DNA of 64,000 nt from an uncultured Lachnospiraceae bacterium (GTDB taxonomy: Bacteria > Bacillota > Clostridia > Lachnospirales > Lachnospiraceae). The stretch is taken from NCBI GenBank assembly GCA_949472775.1, contig CASWVG010000002.1, positions 62,001-126,000 of the forward strand, read 5' to 3'. Of this stretch, positions 10,521 to 18,645 are shown piece by piece. Both the position numbers and the translations under genes were made by a program. The stretch's first letter is position 1; each line of letters opens with the position of its first letter. The notes below the pieces were generated by a model, which had not been told where the DNA came from, made no database searches, and worked only from the letters and a program-made list of their open reading frames with translations.

Positions 10521-12353
10521 ATGGAATATCTGAGTAAACTGAAAACGGTGGCGGTTACTGCCGCCGTTATTCTGGTCTCTTTCGCTTTATTGTATTTTGG
10601 TACGGCGGGTTTTGCAGATATGGGAATATCTGACAGGCTGAACCAGCGGGAGAGTGTTACCAACAAGAAAATATATATTATAGGAATCGACGATAAGACC
10701 CTGGAGCAGTACGGACCCGTCAATACCTGGAGCAGGGAGGTTCCGGCGAAGCTGGTGTCCCTGCTAAACGATACGGACGGTGCGCGTCCTGCTGTGATCG
10801 GATTCGATGTGATCTACAGCGAAGAAGCCGACCGGGAAGGGGATGATACCTTTGCACGCGTCTGCGGGGAGGCGGGCAATGTTGTAGCAGCCATGAGCTT
10901 TTCGTTTAAGGAACGTCCAGAGCAGGGGGCGGACGGCAGGATCGTCTATAATCCCTATCACGTGGATTATGTGATCGAGCCTTATGACAGATTGAAAAAC
11001 GAAGTCATCTGCGGTTTTGCCAACACATTTGTGGATTCGGATGGCTATGTCAGACAGGCCATGGCGTATCTTGATTATGAGGGGAAAAGGGCATACAGTC
11101 TCTCCGCGCAGGTCTATAAATCCTATCGGGAAAGCCGCGGAGAAGAAGCGGTATTTCCGGCTGTTTATGGGAGAAACAATCGGTTTTATTTCACTTATTC
11201 CGGCAAGCCGGGCGGCTACAGTGTCGTCTCCATGGCGGATGTGCTGGACGGTACGGTGGATCCGGCGATTTTTCGGGATGCGGTTGTGCTGGTGGGCGCT
11301 TATGCCGTTGGCATGCAGGATGCCTATATGCCCGCAATAGCCCACAACAGCCAGATGTACGGAGTGGAGATCCATGCCAACATCATAGAAGCGCTGCTGG
11401 AAGGCAGGACACAGCTTCCGGTATCGCCCTTGCTCTATGCGCTGGCTGCGGCGCTTCTGTGCGGCGTATTTTATGTGTGCAGTGAAAAAATGCGGATGCT
11501 GTATTCCACGATTCTTCTTGCCGCACTGATCGTTCTTGACTTTGTCTTTGTAAAAGTGATGTATGGAAACGGATGGATTGTTCCGACGATCCTTCTGCCG
11601 GTCTGCCTGCTTGTCATCTGGCTGGTGCAGATGGTGCGCAGATACCTGGCGGAGATCATGCGCAGACGCAGGGTGATCAATGTCTTTAAGCAGTATGTGG
11701 CGCCCCAGGTGGTGGACAAGATCAGCAAAGACAGAGATTTTGAGCTGGTGATCGGCGGGGAGAACCGTCATATTGCGGTGCTGTTTGTGGACATCAGAGG
11801 ATTTACGACCATGTCGGAGAGCTTAAAGCCGGAGGAAGTGGTTGAAATTCTGAATGAGTATCTGGGGCTTACCACGCAGGCTATTTTTGATAACGGCGGT
11901 ACCCTCGACAAGTTCGTGGGGGACGCGACCATGGCGGTGTTCAACGCGCCTTTCGATCTGGACGACTATATTTTCCGCGCCGTCGCCACCGCATGGGATA
12001 TGCAGGCGGGAGCGGACAGGATCGCCGAGAAATTCCATGAAAGATACGGCAAGAGCGTATCCTTCGGAATCGGCGTTAACTGCGGCAATGCCGTTGTGGG
12101 AAATATTGGCTGCGATTTCCGGATGGACTATACGGCAATCGGAGATACTGTCAATACGGCGGCGAGACTGGAGAGCAATGCAAAACCAGGACAGATTCTG
12201 ATCAGTAAAGAAGTTTATGAGGCGGTAAAAGACAGAGTTTTGGTGACGCCGATCGGGGAGATCCCCCTGAAAGGAAAGAGCAACGGCGTATTTGTATATC
12301 AGGTAGACAGTGTGGGAAACGCGGAAAGTACTTCTAAAGCGCAGCAAAGCTGA
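10521..12353 (+). CDS. CHASE2-domain class III adenylate cyclase
   Basis: N-term TM, CHASE2-type extracellular region (IIGIDDKTLEQYGPVNTWSREVPAKLV...VIGFDVIYSE), three TMs, cyclase domain with FVDIRGFTTMSE, LDKFVGDATMAVF, MDYTAIGDTVNTAARLE; Lys and Asp at the adenine-selective positions. Confidence 0.93.
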   Translation: MEYLSKLKTVAVTAAVILVSFALLYFGTAGFADMGISDRLNQRESVTNKKIYIIGIDDKTLEQYGPVNTWSREVPAKLVSLLNDTDGARPAVIGFDVIYSEEADREGDDTFARVCGEAGNVVAAMSFSFKERPEQGADGRIVYNPYHVDYVIEPYDRLKNEVICGFANTFVDSDGYVRQAMAYLDYEGKRAYSLSAQVYKSYRESRGEEAVFPAVYGRNNRFYFTYSGKPGGYSVVSMADVLDGTVDPAIFRDAVVLVGAYAVGMQDAYMPAIAHNSQMYGVEIHANIIEALLEGRTQLPVSPLLYALAAALLCGVFYVCSEKMRMLYSTILLAALIVLDFVFVKVMYGNGWIVPTILLPVCLLVIWLVQMVRRYLAEIMRRRRVINVFKQYVAPQVVDKISKDRDFELVIGGENRHIAVLFVDIRGFTTMSESLKPEEVVEILNEYLGLTTQAIFDNGGTLDKFVGDATMAVFNAPFDLDDYIFRAVATAWDMQAGADRIAEKFHERYGKSVSFGIGVNCGNAVVGNIGCDFRMDYTAIGDTVNTAARLESNAKPGQILISKEVYEAVKDRVLVTPIGEIPLKGKSNGVFVYQVDSVGNAESTSKAQQS

Positions 12354-12412
12354 CTGGAAAGTACGGAGTTTCGCGTAAGAGAATGACTGAAATACAGTAT
12401 TCTCCGCACAGC
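12319..12412 (+). repeat. Intercistronic two-hairpin palindromic element, copy F
   Basis: Outer stem ACGCG(g)AAA / TTTCGCGT; GTACTTC / GAAAGTAC; CAGCaaaGCTG; second hairpin GAGAAT(g)ACTG aaata CAGTATTCTC. Confidence 0.6.
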
Positions 12413-12429
12413 TACGGGGAGTGTGGACA

Positions 12430-13287
12430 ATGAGCAAGCTATATTTGGTTCCTAACAGGAAGGACATGGTGCGGATGTGCGCTCTGGCTGCAGAGTACGG
12501 GTGTGCGTTCGAGTATAATGACTTTTTTGCACCGAAGGTTATGGATGATCCGCAAAGGCAGGAAAAGATTATAGAAGACTACAAAACGTGCATAAATGGA
12601 TGGTTTAGAGAATGCAATTTTGAAGGAGGTATGTCCGGGAATTGTGTTTTTCCGGATGTATTTTCGAAAGATACCATGCACGGGGCGTTCCTGGATGTGA
12701 CGATCCACAGCGACGATCCCATGATTGCGCACGTGTCCAGACAGCGGGTGCTGCAGTCCATGGAAACCGCAAAAAACATGGGACTGAAAGGCGTTGTGTT
12801 CCATACGGGACGGCTGGGGGGCTTTCGGGCGCCGGATTATCTGAGAAACTGGCGCGACAGAAATGAGGCTTTTTTTACGGAGATTGCGCTTCAATATCCT
12901 GCGCAGCAGATTTATATGGAGAACATGTTTGACGAGGCGCCGGATATACTGGCGGGTCTGGCGGAAAGGATGCGTGATGTCGGGAATTTCGGCGTCTGTC
13001 TGGATTATGCCCACGCTATGCTGTCGAAGTGCCCGGGACGGGAGTGGATTGAGGCGCTGGCGCCTTACATCCGCCATATCCACATCAATGACAACGATTT
13101 GCAAAATGATCTGCACCTGCCGGTTGGAGAAGGAACGTTGGACTGGCAGGAGTTTGACAGGCTGATCAGACAGCATCGTGTGGAAGCGCCGGTGCTGGTG
13201 GAAGTAAGCGGCTATGAGGCACAGGAGAAATCGCTTCGGTATATGAAGCGCAACGGGATCTATCCGATGGAAAGGGAGCAAATTTGA
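12430..13287 (+). CDS. Sugar phosphate isomerase/epimerase-like TIM barrel protein (AP-endonuclease family 2 fold)
   Basis: GLKGVVFHTGRLGG, IYMENMFDEAPDILAGL, FGVCLDYAHAML, IRHIHINDNDLQNDLHLPVGEGTLDW. Confidence 0.8.
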   Translation: MSKLYLVPNRKDMVRMCALAAEYGCAFEYNDFFAPKVMDDPQRQEKIIEDYKTCINGWFRECNFEGGMSGNCVFPDVFSKDTMHGAFLDVTIHSDDPMIAHVSRQRVLQSMETAKNMGLKGVVFHTGRLGGFRAPDYLRNWRDRNEAFFTEIALQYPAQQIYMENMFDEAPDILAGLAERMRDVGNFGVCLDYAHAMLSKCPGREWIEALAPYIRHIHINDNDLQNDLHLPVGEGTLDWQEFDRLIRQHRVEAPVLVEVSGYEAQEKSLRYMKRNGIYPMEREQI

Positions 13288-13309
13288 GATTAGGTTTGCG
13301 TTCCTTGGC

Positions 13310-14809
13310 ATGGAACGTTTCGGAATGGAGGAAATGATGCATCTGCAATATGAAGACTTTGAAAAGATAATGGACATTGGTATAAGCCTTTCCACGGAAA
13401 GAGACAGAAACTGCCTGCTCATGACTATTCTGGATAAAGGGATGGAGATTACGAACTGTGATGCAAGCACCCTGTATCTGTATGAGAACAATGAACTTAA
13501 GTTTCAGCTAATGAAGACGCTCTCCAAGGGGATCAGCAGAGGGCTGGACGGAGAACCCATTGATCTGCCGCCCGTGCCGATGAAAGAGGGAAATGTGTGT
13601 TCCTATGCGGCAATTCACCGGGAAGTCGTGAATATACCGGATGTGTATGCCAGCAGCCAGTTTGATTTTTCCGGTCCCAGGCAGTATGACAGCTTAACCG
13701 GATACCGCACGAAGTCACAGCTTGTCGTACCCCTTGTCAATAATGAAAACGAACTGATCGGCGTACTGCAGTTGATCAATGCCATGGATGAAAGAGGAGA
13801 CGTGATTGCCTTCAACGAAGAGTATGATATTATTATCCGGTCGCTGGGAGCCATTGCGGCGATTGAGCTGACGAATCTTTCTTATATGGAGGCGCTGAAG
13901 GCGCAGATTTATTCTTTTGTGGAGGCGCTCACAACGGCTCTGGAGAAGAGGACGCCGTACAACGCCCTGCATACAAGGAATGTGGAAAAATACGCGAGCC
14001 TTCTGGCGGATTATATTACTGAATTACATAGAGAAGGAAAATGCGATAAGTCATTTGACCCGGAGAGAAAAGAACAGTTGATGCTGGCGGCGCTCATTCA
14101 CGATATCGGTAAGATGGTGGTTCCCTTAAGCATTATGAACAAGGCGACCAGGCTGGATACGCGGCTTGAGAAGGTGGACGACCGGTTTGCGCTGCTAAAG
14201 GCGTTGTATGAGATCGATATGCTGCAAGGCAGAATCACCCGTGAGGAGTACGCGGCGGTTGAAAAGGATCTGGAGTCGGAACTTGGCTTTATTCATGAAA
14301 TGGATGTGACTGGCCATGTGAGTGACGAAGACTGCGAACATATCAGACAGCTTGCGGAAAAACAGCATGTCAGTGAAGCCGGGGAGCGGCTTTCGTATCT
14401 GACGGAGAAAGAGGCGGAATGTCTGTGTATCCGAAGCGGCACGCTGACGGTGAAAGAGCGCAAAGAGATGGAAAACCATGTGGTCATGACGTCCAAAATT
14501 CTGGAGAAGGTGCAGTTCTATAAAGGATTTTCCATGGTGCCCAAGTGGGTGGGCGCCCATCACGAGTATCTGGACGGCAGCGGCTACCCGAACGGCCTGA
14601 AGGGCGAAGAGCTTGATCTGGAGACGCGGCTTCTGACGGTGGTGGACATCTATGATGCCCTGGTGGCTACAGACAGACCTTATAAACAGCCGATTTCAAG
14701 ACCTAAAGCGATTCAGATACTGAAGGATATGGCGCAGAGAGGAAAAGTTGACTTACAGCTTGTGGAGTGGCTGGACGAGGCGCTGGGTAAGGAGAGCGCA
14801 TCGCAATAA
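13310..14809 (+). CDS. GAF domain plus HD-GYP-type phosphohydrolase with a long insertion in the HD region
   Basis: GAF-like N-term (ERDRNCLLMTILDKGMEITNCDASTLYLYE); LIHDIGKMVVP; HHEYLDGSGYPNGLKGEELDLETRLLTVVDIYDAL. Confidence 0.88.
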   Translation: MERFGMEEMMHLQYEDFEKIMDIGISLSTERDRNCLLMTILDKGMEITNCDASTLYLYENNELKFQLMKTLSKGISRGLDGEPIDLPPVPMKEGNVCSYAAIHREVVNIPDVYASSQFDFSGPRQYDSLTGYRTKSQLVVPLVNNENELIGVLQLINAMDERGDVIAFNEEYDIIIRSLGAIAAIELTNLSYMEALKAQIYSFVEALTTALEKRTPYNALHTRNVEKYASLLADYITELHREGKCDKSFDPERKEQLMLAALIHDIGKMVVPLSIMNKATRLDTRLEKVDDRFALLKALYEIDMLQGRITREEYAAVEKDLESELGFIHEMDVTGHVSDEDCEHIRQLAEKQHVSEAGERLSYLTEKEAECLCIRSGTLTVKERKEMENHVVMTSKILEKVQFYKGFSMVPKWVGAHHEYLDGSGYPNGLKGEELDLETRLLTVVDIYDALVATDRPYKQPISRPKAIQILKDMAQRGKVDLQLVEWLDEALGKESASQ

Positions 14810-14867
14810 CTGATGCGCGCAACATGCGAAAAGACGCGCATTTCATTGATAAATGAAAGGACAACTG

Positions 14868-15572
14868 ATGAACCCATACAAAATCCTCCTTGTGGAGGAC
14901 GACGCTGAGATCAGCGAAATGTTAAAAAACTATCTGGAGACCGAAAACTATGAGGTGGCGTGCGCCCTTGACGGACAGCACGCCTGTGCTATGTTTGACG
15001 ATACGCCCTTTGACCTTGTGCTTCTGGATCTGATGATTCCGAAGGTGAGCGGTATAGGCGTGATGCAGCATATCCGGGAAAAAAGCTATGTGCCGATCAT
15101 CATTCTCTCGGCAAAGGATTCGGAGAGCGATAAGACGCTCGGACTTGGTCTGGGGGCGGACGATTATATCACGAAACCTTTTTCCGTGGTGGAGGTGCTG
15201 GCACGGATCAAGGCGGCACTGCGGCGGACCATGCAGTATGACGGTGTGGTCGCGGATACGCCCGCCGTATTAAAAGCCGGGGAACTGACCATGAATCTGT
15301 CAGATTATACGGTGAAAAAGAGAGATGAGACGATTGAACTGACGGCGAAAGAATTTGAAATACTGAAGCTTTTTATGCAGAATCCGAAGAAGGTTTACAC
15401 AAAGGAACAGCTTTATTCCTTTGTGTGGAACGACGCGTACTGCGGGGATGAAAACGCCGTGAACGTGCATATCAGCAGACTGCGCAACAAGATCGAGGAG
15501 GATCCGCGCAGTCCGAAGTATGTGCTGACAGTCTGGGGAATTGGGTATAAACTCGGGGAGTGTGAGAGGTAG
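14868..15572 (+). CDS. OmpR/PhoB-family response regulator
   Basis: MNPYKILLVEDDAEISEM, LVLLDLMIP, winged helix LTAKEFEILKLFMQNPKKVYTKEQLYSFVW. Confidence 0.95.
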   Translation: MNPYKILLVEDDAEISEMLKNYLETENYEVACALDGQHACAMFDDTPFDLVLLDLMIPKVSGIGVMQHIREKSYVPIIILSAKDSESDKTLGLGLGADDYITKPFSVVEVLARIKAALRRTMQYDGVVADTPAVLKAGELTMNLSDYTVKKRDETIELTAKEFEILKLFMQNPKKVYTKEQLYSFVWNDAYCGDENAVNVHISRLRNKIEEDPRSPKYVLTVWGIGYKLGECER

Positions 15573-15579
15573 CAGAAAT

Positions 15580-16548
15580 ATGGATATGCTGATATTTGCA
15601 GTGGGGGCGATGGCAGCAGTTCTGGCTGTTGTCGTGCTGTACCAACAGTTTGCATTCCGCAGCGGCACGCAGAAGAAACTGCGTGAAATCCATCAGCGGC
15701 TGAAGGAAATCTTAGATACGGACAGCGGCGAGCGGGTGATGGTTTTCACAGATAATAGAGAACTGATGGAGCTGGCGGCGCAGATGAACCGTCTTCTGGA
15801 GGAGAAGGCAAAGACAGAGGCGGATTTTCGCCGTTCCGAGATAGCTTCCAGAAAAATGCTGTCCAATATTTCCCACGATTTAAAGACGCCCCTGACTGTG
15901 ATCAAGGGCTATCTGGAAATTATGCGGACGAAGACAGAGGCGGCTTTGGAGGCGCAGGCAGGAACAGGAATGAGCGCGGAATTGCAAATGCTGGAGAAAG
16001 CGGAGCAGAAAGCGCAGGCGCTTATGGAGCTGATAGACAGCTTCTTTTCTTTGGCAAAAATTGAGGCGGGTGACACGGAGGTGGCGCTTTCCCGGCTGGA
16101 CGTCTGCGAGGTTTGCCGGGAGAGCGTTCTTGATTTTTATGAGATACTGACAGGAGCGGATTTTCAGGTGGAGATCGGGCTGCCGGAAACGCCTGTTTAC
16201 GCGCAGGGAAACAGGGAGGCTTTGCAGCGCATTCTGTCCAACCTGATTTCCAACGTGATCCGCTATGGCTCTGAGGGGAAGTATCTGGGCGTTTTTCTAA
16301 GAACGGACGAGCGGGCGGTATCTATAGACGTGACCGACAAGGGAAAAGGAATTGAAAGCGCGTTTGCGCAGAGCGTGTTCGAGCGGCTTTTTACCATGGA
16401 GGACTCCCGCAGCCGGAGCGTGCAGGGCAACGGTCTGGGGCTGACCATCGCCAAAAAGCTGGCGGAAAAGATGGGCGGGGATCTGACACTGGAGAGCGTG
16501 CCCCATGTGAGGACAGTTTTTACGGTCACGCTAAAACGGGTATTATAA
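15580..16548 (+). CDS. Sensor histidine kinase
   Basis: MLSNISHDLKTPLTVIKGYLEIM; N box LQRILSNLISNVIRYG; G box GNGLGLTIAKKLAEKMGGD. Confidence 0.94.
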   Translation: MDMLIFAVGAMAAVLAVVVLYQQFAFRSGTQKKLREIHQRLKEILDTDSGERVMVFTDNRELMELAAQMNRLLEEKAKTEADFRRSEIASRKMLSNISHDLKTPLTVIKGYLEIMRTKTEAALEAQAGTGMSAELQMLEKAEQKAQALMELIDSFFSLAKIEAGDTEVALSRLDVCEVCRESVLDFYEILTGADFQVEIGLPETPVYAQGNREALQRILSNLISNVIRYGSEGKYLGVFLRTDERAVSIDVTDKGKGIESAFAQSVFERLFTMEDSRSRSVQGNGLGLTIAKKLAEKMGGDLTLESVPHVRTVFTVTLKRVL

Positions 16549-16714
16549 AGAGTGAGGGAACTGACAGACTTGTCATAATGCTTTTGCGGTGATAAAGTAC
16601 GTTCCGAAAGAAATTTGTAAGAATTGAGCAAGAGTTTTGAAAATTGCAGCCGTTACAATAGGTTATAGTACATCGAAGAAAGAACATTTGACGTACCAGA
16701 AAGGAGGCAGCAAA

Positions 16715-17644
16715 ATGTCTTACATTTTACAAACAAGCCGCCTTACCAAAACCATCGGCGGCAAAGAACTGGTAAGGGATGTGGATATCCACGTAAAAAA
16801 GGGAGAAATCTACGGGTTTCTGGGGCCCAACGGCGCAGGCAAGACGACCGTTATGAAAATGATTATGAACCTCTGGAAACCGACCATGGGTTCCATTGAG
16901 ATTTTCGGAAAGCCGCTCACGCCGCAGTCCTACGAGGTGATGAGGCGGATCGGCAGCATCATTGAATTTCCCACATTTAATGAGCACATGACGGGGTATG
17001 AAAATCTGCGTATGCACTGTGAGTATATGGGTTTTTACCAGCACGGCAGCGTGGAAACGGCTTTGGAAATGCTTGATCTGACGGCGGCGGCAAAAACCCC
17101 CGTCAAGAATTATTCCCTCGGTATGAAGGAGCGTCTGGGAATTGCGAGGGCAATTTTATGTAAACCAGAGCTGCTGATTCTCGACGAGCCTACCAACGGG
17201 CTTGACCCGGCAGGTATGAAACAGATCCGCGAACTGCTGCGGATGCTCAGCGCAGAGCAGGGGACGACGATTGTGGTGTCTTCCCACATTCTCTCGGAGA
17301 TCGAGAGCATGGCGGACACGATTGGTATCATACATCAAGGCAGGATGAAAAAGGAAATCGGTCTGAAAGAAATTGAGGAGATGAGTCTGGCATATATCGA
17401 ACTGGCGGTGGAGAACCCGGAGAGGGCGGCTTATGTGCTTGCCGATAAGCTTGGACTTGCCAATTTTAAGGTGATCGACGGCGGCGTGATCCGTATTTAT
17501 GACAATCGTGTCACAACTGAGCAGATTGTGAAGGCGTTTGCCTCAAATGAGGTGGCAGTTACTTCGCTTGGAAGAAAGGCGGAGACGTTGGAAGACTATT
17601 TTTTGAAACTGACCGGAGGGAGAACGGGAGAAGAAATTCTATGA
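16715..17644 (+). CDS. ABC transporter ATP-binding protein (BcrA/bacitracin-type)
   Basis: Walker A GPNGAGKTTVMK, signature YSLGMKERLGIARA, Walker B LLILDEPTNGLDP. Confidence 0.94.
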   Translation: MSYILQTSRLTKTIGGKELVRDVDIHVKKGEIYGFLGPNGAGKTTVMKMIMNLWKPTMGSIEIFGKPLTPQSYEVMRRIGSIIEFPTFNEHMTGYENLRMHCEYMGFYQHGSVETALEMLDLTAAAKTPVKNYSLGMKERLGIARAILCKPELLILDEPTNGLDPAGMKQIRELLRMLSAEQGTTIVVSSHILSEIESMADTIGIIHQGRMKKEIGLKEIEEMSLAYIELAVENPERAAYVLADKLGLANFKVIDGGVIRIYDNRVTTEQIVKAFASNEVAVTSLGRKAETLEDYFLKLTGGRTGEEIL

Positions 17645-17719
17645 TGCAGCGGCAAATCACTCTTGTGTAAAAGAAAGCCTGAAAACGGCATTCTCTGTAT
17701 GGATGTTAAGGAGGAAACT

Positions 17720-18409
17720 ATGTGTAAACTTATAAAACTGGAATGGAAGAAAAACAACGTTTTGAAATATATCCGGAATGCGGCGATTACGACAACGGTT
17801 CTTTTGCTGCTTCTGCTGATGGCGGCGGGGGAGCTGGAGACGGAGGAGACGGTGCAGTCCTATGGCAAAAGTATGCTGGGCATGTCTGTGGGGATGTTCG
17901 TCCATGTGTCGTACATTGTCTTTACGGGCGTGATGATTGCGGCATACATTGTGGGTGCCTATGAGAAAAAGACCATCAATCTGATGTATTCCTATCCGAT
18001 TAAGCGCAGTAAAATTATTCTTTCAAAAATAGGCGCGGTGTGGCTTTTTAACTTTGCGGCGATGGTGTTCAGCAAGGCTGCGATTTATCTCGTGCTGATT
18101 GCTTCAAAGCCCTTTACGGGTATATCCGCCGCGAGTCTTGCGGTCGGGGAACCGTCGTTCTGGGTGGACGCCGTACTGTCCGCTGCGGCGATGGTGAGCA
18201 TCAGCTTTATCGCGCTGCCGGTAGGCCTTAAAATGAAGTCGTCCAAGGCGGCGATCGTTTCGTCTGTTATCATCGTCTGCTTCACGCAGGGTGGGATCGG
18301 TTCGGCGACTCTGGCAAATAATATGGCTTTTTATGCGGTTTTGTTTGTGGTGGCGGTAGTGTCCGTCTGGCTTTCGGTCTGCCGGGTGGAGACGCGGGAT
18401 GTGATGTGA
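17720..18409 (+). CDS. ABC-2 type permease partnering the upstream ATPase
   Basis: Multi-TM, YEKKTINLMYSYPIKRSKIILSKI motif. Confidence 0.8.
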   Translation: MCKLIKLEWKKNNVLKYIRNAAITTTVLLLLLLMAAGELETEETVQSYGKSMLGMSVGMFVHVSYIVFTGVMIAAYIVGAYEKKTINLMYSYPIKRSKIILSKIGAVWLFNFAAMVFSKAAIYLVLIASKPFTGISAASLAVGEPSFWVDAVLSAAAMVSISFIALPVGLKMKSSKAAIVSSVIIVCFTQGGIGSATLANNMAFYAVLFVVAVVSVWLSVCRVETRDVM

Positions 18410-18645
18410 GGGCGACTGTATCGGAGCAGGTTATAAGGTTTCTGTTTATCTGGGCGCGGATGTATATGCTGCTTTTCCTGTTTTGTCTCTGGTATCTGTA
18501 CATTCGCGCAAGGCTGGTTAAGTCTCTGTGGCGCAGGATGGATTTGATTTTCGCTCATGTCCTTTACAGTCACTGTTGCTTGTATATCTAAAGGCTGCAT
18601 GATATAATTTTAGAAAAAATCAGACCTTTCGGGAAGGATACCACT

